A stretch of 64,000 nt of DNA from CAVQHY01 sp963712465. GTDB taxonomy: Bacteria > Actinomycetota > Thermoleophilia > Gaiellales > Gaiellaceae. The translations under genes were made by a program, and so were the position numbers. The notes under the pieces were generated by a model. The model made no database searches and was not told the origin of the DNA. It saw only the letters and a program-made list of their open reading frames with translations. The stretch spans positions 62,001 through 126,000 of the forward strand of contig CAVQHY010000005.1 of NCBI GenBank assembly GCA_963712465.1, given 5' to 3'. Below, piece after piece: positions 57,646 through 64,000 of this stretch. Each line of letters starts with the position of its first letter. The first letter of the stretch is position 1.

Positions 57646-58635
57646 ATGCCGCCGGTCAGGGTCGCCGTCGACGCAATGGGCGGCGACGACGCCCCGGAGG
57701 AGATCGTCGCCGGCGCGCTCGAGGCACGGTCGGGCGAGATCGAGCCTGTCCTGTTCGGCCCGCGTGAGCTGCTCGACCCCCTCGCAGGCGGCCTCGAGGT
57801 CGTTCACGCACCTTCGGTCGTCGCGATGGACGAGAAGCCTGCGGACGCTGCGCGCGACAAGCGCGACAGCTCGCTGTTTCTCGCCTGCAAGGCGGTCGGC
57901 GAGGGCCGTGCCGACGTCGCCGTCTCGGCGGGGAACACCGGCGCGGTGCTGGCGGCGGGCCTGCTCGAGATCCGCCGGCTCCCCAACGTCCACCGTCCGG
58001 CGATCGCGGTTCCGATTCCGGCCCGGCGGCGCGTCTACGTCCTGATCGACGCGGGCGCGAACGCCGACGCGCGGCCCGAGCATCTGCTCCAGTTCGCCTG
58101 GATGGGAGCGATCTTCGCCGAGGAGGTGCTGGACATCGCGAGCCCCGAGGTGAAGCTGCTGTCGATCGGGGAGGAGCCCGACAAGGGCAACCGGCTCACC
58201 CGTGACGCGTTCCCGCTCCTCGAGGCGAGCGGCCTGCGGTTCACCGGCAACATCGAAGGCCGTGGGCTGCTCGAGGGCCCCTGCGACGTCGTCGTCTGCG
58301 ACGGGTTCACCGGCAACATCGTGCTCAAGACGCTCGAAGGGACGATCCGGACCGTCCTCAGCGGCCTGCGCGAGGAGCTCGGCGCGACCCTGCTCGGGAA
58401 GCTCGGAGGCGTGATGATCCGGCCGACAGGACGCCGGATCCGCGACCGTCTCAACCCCGACACCTACGGCGGCGCGTATCTCCTCGGGCTGCGCGGGCTC
58501 GCCGTCATCGCCCACGGCGACTCGTCGCGAACGGCGATCGCGAACGCCGTCAGGCTCGGCGCCCGGGGGGTCGACCACAAGGTGGTCGAGCGGCTCGCCG
58601 CAGGGCTTGCCGAGCGCCCTGCAGTGCCCGCATAG
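57646..58635 (+). CDS. plsX: Phosphate acyltransferase PlsX
   Basis: PlsX makes acyl-phosphate from acyl-ACP for phospholipid synthesis. The 329-residue protein begins VRVAVDAMGGDDAPEEIVAGA, then AVSAGNTGAVLAAGLLEI, CDGFTGNIVLKTLEG and YGGAYLLGLRGLAVIAHG. The fakA product acyl-phosphate is the same metabolite, so two routes to it are encoded in this window. Confidence 0.95.
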   Translation: MPPVRVAVDAMGGDDAPEEIVAGALEARSGEIEPVLFGPRELLDPLAGGLEVVHAPSVVAMDEKPADAARDKRDSSLFLACKAVGEGRADVAVSAGNTGAVLAAGLLEIRRLPNVHRPAIAVPIPARRRVYVLIDAGANADARPEHLLQFAWMGAIFAEEVLDIASPEVKLLSIGEEPDKGNRLTRDAFPLLEASGLRFTGNIEGRGLLEGPCDVVVCDGFTGNIVLKTLEGTIRTVLSGLREELGATLLGKLGGVMIRPTGRRIRDRLNPDTYGGAYLLGLRGLAVIAHGDSSRTAIANAVRLGARGVDHKVVERLAAGLAERPAVPA

Positions 58636-58642
58636 AGTTCCT

Positions 58643-58791
58643 CACGGGATGAGGACACGTCGATCCGGGTGCGCTGGGTGGTGCGAGGCAAGGACGCAGG
58701 GAGCGCCCATATCGGGATCGATATGGGCGTGACCGAGGACACGGCATCGTGCCGCCCAGCGGAGCCGGGCGACATCACGCCTCATCCTGTG
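58643..58791. repeat. Long imperfect palindrome between plsX and acpP
   Basis: Almost the whole gap folds back on itself. Outer arms CACGGGATGAGG (58643-58654) and CCTCATCCTGTG (58780-58791) match at 11 of 12. Inside, CGCTGGG-GG--CGA-GC is shared by both sides. At the centre CGCCCATATCG (58704-58714) and CGATATGGGCG (58719-58729) are perfect around GGAT. No coding frame is convincing. It could be a small non-autonomous mobile element or a structured RNA. Confidence 0.65.
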
Positions 58792-58811
58792 GGGGGCTCT
58801 TAGCGGCGTGG

Positions 58812-58817
58812 TAGCAT
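58812..58817 (+). promoter_or_regulatory. Putative -10 box of acpP
   Basis: TAGCAT lies 46 nt before the acpP ATG. Unlike the leaderless genes, the transcript would have a leader ending in a GAGAAGGA ribosome site. Confidence 0.45.
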
Positions 58818-58863
58818 CCGGCGTCCCCAAGGCCGAAGCACACGAAAGCGAGGTCGAGAAGGA

Positions 58864-59109
58864 ATGGCAGCATCGCGCGAGGAGATCTCCGAGCGGGTCA
58901 AGGAGGTGCTCGTCGAGCAGCTCGGGATCGACGAGGGTGAGATCACGGAGGAGGCCTCGTTCCAGGAGGATCTCGACGCGGACTCGCTCGACCTCGTCGA
59001 GCTGATCATGGAGCTCGAGGACCAGTTCGGCGTCAAGATCTCGGACGAGGACGCCCAGGGCATCACCACCGTCGGTCAGGCTGTCGACTACATCCAGAAG
59101 CACCAGTAG
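58864..59109 (+). CDS. acpP: Acyl carrier protein
   Basis: AcpP carries growing fatty acids. The 81-residue acidic protein has the phosphopantetheine attachment Ser41 in DADSLDLVELIMELE. Length and composition are typical. A leader with a good ribosome site fits high expression. Confidence 0.97.
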   Translation: MAASREEISERVKEVLVEQLGIDEGEITEEASFQEDLDADSLDLVELIMELEDQFGVKISDEDAQGITTVGQAVDYIQKHQ

Positions 59110-59119
59110 CCCGGGCGCG

Positions 59120-59800
59120 GTGAGCGCCGTGCCGGACGACCTTGCCGCGCTCATCGACGCGCTTCCGCCGGAGCGACTGAAGCACGTCTTCACGCACTCG
59201 TCGTGGGCGGGCACGCGCGCCGACTCGTACGAGCGGCTCGAGTTCCTCGGGGACAGCGTGCTCGGCCTCGCGATCGCGCACGAGCTGCACGAGCGCTTCC
59301 CGGCGTTCCCCGAGGGTCAGCTGGCAAAGGCCCGCGCCCACGTCGTCTCCCGGCAGAGCTGCGCCGTCGTCGGCCGTCGCATCGGGCTCGGCGAGCGACT
59401 TGCCGCCACCGACGCCGACATCGCCCCCGACGAACTCGAGCGGCTCTCCCACAACCGCAACGTCGTCGCCGCCCTGCTCGAGGCGGCGCTCGGGGCGCTC
59501 TACCTCGAGCACGGCTTCGAGGCGATCCGGCCCGCCATCCTCGCCGCCTTCGACGACCGGATCGAGTACGCGCTCACGAGCCACGTCGACTCGAAGACCG
59601 AGCTTCAGGAGGAGCTCGCGCGCCGGAGCCTCCGTGTCACCTACGCCGTGCTCGCGGTCGAGGGGCCTCCGCACGACCGTCGCTTCACCTGTGCGGCCAT
59701 GATCGACGGCGCCGAGGCCGGGGTGGGTGAAGGCTCCTCGAAGAAGGCGGCCGAGCAGGCCGCCGCGGCGCAGGCCCTCGCGTTCCTCAGCGCGGCGTAG
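59120..59800 (+). CDS. rnc: Ribonuclease III
   Basis: RNase III cuts double-stranded RNA. The 226-residue protein has YERLEFLGDSVLGLAIAH (signature), LLEAALGALYLEHGFE, and a C-terminal dsRNA-binding domain (DSKTELQEELARRS to KKAAEQAAAAQALAF). GTG at 59120 or 59129 could be the start. The end overlaps the convergent gene by 14 bases. Confidence 0.95.
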   Translation: MSAVPDDLAALIDALPPERLKHVFTHSSWAGTRADSYERLEFLGDSVLGLAIAHELHERFPAFPEGQLAKARAHVVSRQSCAVVGRRIGLGERLAATDADIAPDELERLSHNRNVVAALLEAALGALYLEHGFEAIRPAILAAFDDRIEYALTSHVDSKTELQEELARRSLRVTYAVLAVEGPPHDRRFTCAAMIDGAEAGVGEGSSKKAAEQAAAAQALAFLSAA

Positions 59801-60743
59801 CGGCCGGGGCGCGGCGGCGCAGGACCGCCACGACCCGCTCGTCGGTCAGGAGGCACGCGGCTGCCGCGATCACCAGCGTCTCGAGCGCGATCCAGTACCA
59901 CGGGTAACGGACCGGATCGAGCAGGAGCCGCACCACCACGGTGGCAAGCGGGACGGCCCAGAGCGCGTGCACCGACTGGCGTACCCGCCATGCCAACGCC
60001 CCTCCGACGGCGAGGGCCGCGGCGCCCTGGACGAGCCGAAGCGGCCATGGAAACGCCGTTCCGGCCGACGTCACGAGCCCGAGCAGCGTGCCGTCGGCCA
60101 CGCGCCAGTCGTACTCGAACATGCGAAACTCGCCGGCCAGGGCGAACGGCGCTACGAGCGCGGTGGCGACCGCGACTGCCGTCGCAGCTCCCGTCACGAC
60201 AGACCTGCGCCCGGGCGCGAGCAACAGGACGGCCGCGCCGAGGATCCCCCAGAGCTCGAGCCCGGCCGAGAGCCCGAGCAGCGCCCCCGCTCGCACCGGC
60301 CGGCCCTCGCGTGCCGCCACAGCGCCGAGGAGCCACAGGAGCGGGATGAAGAGCTGGGCCGGGTGTCCGTCGACATAGGCGCCGTGGGCGAGCCCGAGCG
60401 CGATCGTCGCCAGGCCCGCGGCGAGCCGGACCGCCCACAGACGATGGGCTCGCCCCTGGACAAGCCGTCCCGTCACGAGGGCGACTCCGAAGACTGCTCC
60501 GATCTCGACTGCAAAGGCGAGCGGCAGTGCACGGTCGACCACGCCGATGACGGCCAGAGAGACCGGGCCGATCTGGAGGTCCGGGTCGGCGAACGTGTCC
60601 GCCCAGGCTCCGGACAGAAGGCGGCTCGAGGCGTGGGCGAAGTAGACCAGGTCGCCGGTGTCCGCCTGGAGGTCGAGCGTGGCGGCAACCGCCGCCGCCG
60701 CGAGCAGGACGGCCCACCAGAGTGATGAGACAACAGTTCGCAT
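59787..60743 (-). CDS. Polytopic membrane protein, possible glycosyltransferase-type
   Basis: The 318-residue protein has about nine hydrophobic segments (SLWWAVLLAAAAVAATL, AVIGVVDRALPLAFAVEIG, LFIPLLWLLGAVAA and others). An early LVYFAHASSRLLSG and the overall layout resemble DUF2029-like membrane mannosyltransferases, but catalytic residues cannot be assigned. It is an isolated minus-strand gene between rnc and smc. Confidence 0.6.
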   Translation of the reverse strand: MRTVVSSLWWAVLLAAAAVAATLDLQADTGDLVYFAHASSRLLSGAWADTFADPDLQIGPVSLAVIGVVDRALPLAFAVEIGAVFGVALVTGRLVQGRAHRLWAVRLAAGLATIALGLAHGAYVDGHPAQLFIPLLWLLGAVAAREGRPVRAGALLGLSAGLELWGILGAAVLLLAPGRRSVVTGAATAVAVATALVAPFALAGEFRMFEYDWRVADGTLLGLVTSAGTAFPWPLRLVQGAAALAVGGALAWRVRQSVHALWAVPLATVVVRLLLDPVRYPWYWIALETLVIAAAACLLTDERVVAVLRRRAPAATPR

Positions 60744-60804
60744 CTAGCGAGCGAATCGGCCTTGCCCGGCTTCGTCTTGAGCCCGCGGCGTCCGTCTGTG
60801 CAGT

Positions 60805-60810
60805 CAGACT
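60805..60810 (+). promoter_or_regulatory. Putative -10 box of smc
   Basis: CAGACT ends 8 nt before the GTG at 60819, which begins the family start VFLRSLKLRGFKSF. Confidence 0.3.
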
Positions 60811-60818
60811 TCGTGCGC

Positions 60819-63800
60819 GTGTTCCTGCGTTCGCTCAAGCTGCGCGGCTTCAAGTCGTTCCCTGACGCCGTCGAGATCCGGCTCGAGCCCGGCGTCGCGA
60901 TCGTCGTCGGCCCGAACGGGTCGGGAAAGTCCAATCTCGGCGACGCGATCCGCTGGGCCGCGGGGAGCCTCTCACCGCAGGAGCTGCGGGCCGAGAAGGC
61001 CGACGACGTGCTCTACGCGGGCTCCGGTGGTCGCCCCGCCGCTGATCACTGCGAGGTCGAGCTCGTCTTCGACAACGCGGACGCAGAGTATCCCCACCAC
61101 CCACCCCCGAACGGGGTCACCACGCATCCCCACCACCCACCCCCGAACGGGGTCACCGCGCATCCCCACCACCCACCCCCGAACGGGGTCACCACCGTCG
61201 ACTACTCCGAGCTCTCGATCACGCGCCGGCTCCACCGCGGCGGTGAGGGCCAGTACCTGGTCAACCGGGCGCCCGTGCGGCGTCTCGACCTCGTCGAGAT
61301 CCTCGCCGACCTGGGGCTCGGCGGCGAGATGCACTCGATCATCAGCCAGGGCAAGGTCGAGCAGATCCTCGCCTCGAAGCCGGCCGAGCGGCGCGCGCTC
61401 GTCGAGGAGGCCGCGGGGCTCGGCAAGTTCAAGCGCCGCCGCCACCGCGCCGAGCTGAAGCTCGCGCGTGTCGCCGTGCAGGTCGAGCGGGCGCGTGATC
61501 TCGAGGACGAGGTGCGCAAGCACCTCCGCCCGCTCGCGCTCCAGGCGACCGCGGCCGAGCGGGCCGAGAAGCTCCGCCACGAGATCGGTGCCATCGGCGC
61601 GCGTGTCGCGCAGCTGGATCTCGCCGCACTCGAGCAGCAACTCGCGGAGGCGAACGAGCGGAAGGACGTCGCCGAGCGCGTTCGACGAACGGCGCGCGAG
61701 AAGCTCGAGTCGGTGCTCGAGGAGCGAAATCGCGCCGAGGAGGAGCTCGCGGACGCGGCCGGCAGGCGGGAGCAGGCGACCGCCGCGCTCTATCGGCTGC
61801 GCGGCGCGGCGGAGCGGGTCGAGCTTCGCCACGAGGCCGCCCAGGCCCTCGCCGACTCCCTGTTGGCCGAGCTCGCCTCCGTTCAGGGGGCAACGCGTGT
61901 CGCCGGGCCCGGAGGTCGAACGGTTGCGCCGAGAAGCCGTCGCAGCGGCCGAGGCCGCGCGCGTTGCCGGACGCGAGCGTGAGGACGCGCTCAGGCGACT
62001 GCGCCCGGTGGCGGCGCACCTGGCGGCCGACCGAGAGGAACAGCTCGCCGCGGCGCTGCGCGAGCGGGCGGCGGCCGAGAGCGGCCTGGCGGGAATGCGC
62101 GCCGAGCGAGACGCGGTCGCCGCGACGCTCCAGCGCCTCGCCGCCGCGCACGAGCGGACGGCGCTCCGGCGGGAGGGGATCGAGGGGCTCCTCGCCCAGT
62201 TGCGCAGCGATCTCGCAGAGTCGCGGGAGCAGGAGGCCAGGCCCGGCCCGTCGCCGGCCGAGCTCGAGCGCGCGGCCAATGACGCCGCGGCGGCGGCGCG
62301 CGCGGCAGCACTCGAACGCGATTCGCTCGCCGACCGAGCCCGCTCTGCGCGAGAGCGCCTGACTGCGCTGGAGCAGTCGTTGCGTGAGCGGGAAGGCCTT
62401 CCGCCCGCCGCCCGGGCGCTTGCCGAGGAGGGCGAGCGGCTGGCCCTGTCGCTCCTCGAGGTCGAGCCTGGGGCGGAGCGCGCGGTCACCGCCGCGCTCG
62501 CCTGGCGCGCCTCGGCCGTTCTGGCCCGTGACGCCGAGGCGGGGCTGGCGCTGCTCGAGCGCGCCCGCGTGGACGGGCTCGGGAGCCTCGGGGTCGTTCT
62601 GGCCGCGACCGGGCCGGCCGGAGGAGTTCCACCGGTCGCCGGCGCCCGGCCGCTCGCGGACGCCGTCACCGGTCCGGCCGAGGCCGTCGGCCTGCTGGCC
62701 GGAATCTGGCTCGTCGAGGCCGACGACCTCCTCGCGGCGGGCTCGGGGATGGTGGTGACGGGAGAGGGTCACGGCTACGACGCCGATCGGGGCGAGCTCT
62801 GGTTCGCGGGGGAGACGGCCGAGGCGGTGCTGCTCGAGCTGGAGTCGCGACGTCGCGCGCTCGCAGCCGAGGCGAGCGATCTGGACCGTCGCGCAGTTCA
62901 GGCCGCCGAGACGGCCGAGGAGACGGCACGGCATGCCGGCGAGGCGGAGGCGGCGTTCGCGGCGGTCGCTCGTCTGCGCCGGGCGGCCCCTGTCGACCCG
63001 GCGACGCTCGCGGCGCTCCTCGAAGCCGGCGAGAGGCTCGATCGCGCTCTCGGAGCCGCCGCGACCGCGGCAGCGCGGATCGGGGACCCTCTCCGCGACC
63101 GGCAGGCGACACTCGGTGCCGACGCGGAGAGGCTGACCGCGGAGGCCGGCAGGCTCGCCGCGGCCGAGCCGGAGCTCCGAAAGAGGGTCCGCGCCGCCGC
63201 CGAGCAACTCACCGCCGCAGACCTGGAGCTCGCCCGTCTCGGCCTCGAGCCCGTGGCCGTCGTCGGTGACCAGGGGGATCCGGGCCAGCTGGAGGAGCTC
63301 GCCGCGCGCGCCGACACCGCGACACGTGCAGCGGAGGCTGCGGACGAGGCGGCGCGAGCAGCCGGGAACGCATACGCGGACGCGGCTCCACGCGATCGCG
63401 GCGCGGCCGAGCCCGTCCTGCTCGAGGCGCTGTCGGACGCGGCTCAGCTGCTCGACCGTGTGCTTGCCGCGGCCGCCGAGGTGGCGCGTCGTTTTGACGC
63501 CCCGCTGCGTGCGCGGGTCGACGCGGGGTCTGTCCGCACCGGCGAGCTGGCCGGCGAGCTGCGGAGGCTCGGCGTCGAGGAGGCCGACCTTCGCCGGGCG
63601 ACGAACGAGGCCGGTGAAGGAGTCGCCGCCGTGGAGGTCGAGCTCGCGCGGCACGACGCCGCGGCGACAGAGGTACGGCGTCGGCTCGAGGCCGCGCCGA
63701 CGGCTGCGGAGGGAGACGATCGCGACGAGCTGGTCGAGAAGCTGGCCCGCTACGGGCGTCGCCTGGAGCAACTCGGCCAGGTCAATCCGCTGGCGAAGGA

Positions 63801-64000
63801 AGACTACGAGCGCGAGAAGTCGCGCTTGGCCGAGCTCGGCGTGCAACGTGCCGATCTCGAGGCGAGCCTCGCCGAGCTCGAGAAGCTTCGCGCCGAGCTG
63901 ACCGAGACGGTCGAGAGGCGCTTCGCGGAGACCTACAGGGCGGTCGAGGGCCACTTCGCCGAGGTCGCGTCCACCCTCTTCCCCGGGGGTGAAGGCCGTC
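60819..64000 (+). CDS. smc: Chromosome partition protein Smc, with in-frame repeat insertion and a probable frameshift; 3' end outside window
   Basis: Smc with ScpA/ScpB condenses chromosomes. The head starts VFLRSLKLRGFKSFPDAVEI with Walker A GPNGSGKSN, and continues GLGGEMHSIISQGKVEQILASKP. After FDNADAEY, three copies of a 12-residue repeat (PHHPPPNGVTT) are inserted before VDYSELSITRRL. Coiled coil follows to about 61880. There one extra G in GGGGG (61886-61890) shifts the frame; without it the chain goes on SVQGQRVSPGPEVERLRREA into coiled coil, the hinge (about 62390-62850, ALSLLEVEPGAERAVTAAL) and the returning coil with NPLAKEDYEREKSRL. An intact smc is expected, so the shift is more likely a sequence error. 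Confidence 0.88.
61089..61196 (+). repeat. Three tandem 36-bp repeat units inserted in smc
   Basis: Units lie at 61089-61124, 61125-61160 and 61161-61196. Each holds CCCCACCACCCACCCC followed by CGAACGGGGTCACC, and the copies differ at only a few bases. Each is read as 12 residues, so the smc frame is kept. The same sequence, inverted, occurs at 32934-32966, and related units in priA and at 36781-37104. Confidence 0.9.

Noticed and set aside
61089..61196. CRISPR-like direct repeats
   Set aside because: The units are contiguous, without spacers, lie inside smc and keep its frame. No cas gene is near.
1..64000. tRNA, rRNA, insertion sequences or prophage genes
   Set aside because: No cloverleaf-type sequence, rRNA core sequence, transposase or integrase was recognised when reading both strands; short RNA genes could still be missed by eye.

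Overview
The window is about 70% GC with dense, mostly plus-strand genes, many GTG/TTG starts and 4-base start/stop overlaps. Gene content points to a high-GC actinobacterium: class II DAHP synthase, a KorA with fused gamma and alpha parts, an IdeR/DtxR-type regulator, DnaE1 and a SepIVA/DivIVA-like coiled coil. The style resembles Thermoleophilia (Gaiellales/Solirubrobacterales), but that placement is inference, not a computed phylogeny.

Region 1 (1-16715) is a nitrogen and purine salvage locus. It holds 5-hydroxyisourate hydrolase (cut by the left edge), an 8-oxoguanine deaminase-like amidohydrolase, the cytochrome-linked urate hydroxylase PuuD, the three xanthine dehydrogenase subunits and adenine deaminase. 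Together they would take adenine and 8-oxoguanine through hypoxanthine, xanthine and urate to 5-hydroxyisourate and OHCU, releasing ammonia. Among them lie a PII protein with an ammonium transporter behind an attenuator-like leader, plus threonine dehydratase, PEP carboxylase and 2-oxoglutarate:ferredoxin oxidoreductase. The Mo subunit of xanthine dehydrogenase carries a one-base frameshift before its catalytic Glu.

Region 2 (16716-35521) is housekeeping: small hypotheticals, an EamA transporter, dnaE1, lgt-scpA-scpB-rluB, trpS (minus), then aroG-tyrA-aroA-cmk-plsC-der, gpsA and a DUF3352 lipoprotein. Region 3 (35534-47587) holds metK, a DtxR regulator (minus), priA, def-fmt-rsmB, rpe, riboflavin synthesis (ribD, ribE, ribBA, ribH) and rpmB. 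Region 4 (47551-64000) is a conserved bacterial block: fakA, a receiver-only response regulator, degV, a bicupin, a VapBC insertion, recG-rsmD, coaD, a DivIVA-like protein, yceD-rpmF-plsX-acpP-rnc and smc (cut by the right edge, with a probable one-base frameshift).

Two window-wide patterns stand out. First, a G-rich repeat family, with modules built around GGGGGTGGGGTGGTGGGG and CCCCGAACGGGGTCACC, sits between genes, abuts the start codons of amt, gpsA and ribH, forms an array between metK and the DtxR gene, and is inserted in frame inside smc and priA. Second, many genes have a TANNNT -10 hexamer only about 6-11 nt before the start codon, which suggests frequent leaderless transcription. 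No tRNA, rRNA, CRISPR array, prophage or insertion sequence was recognised.
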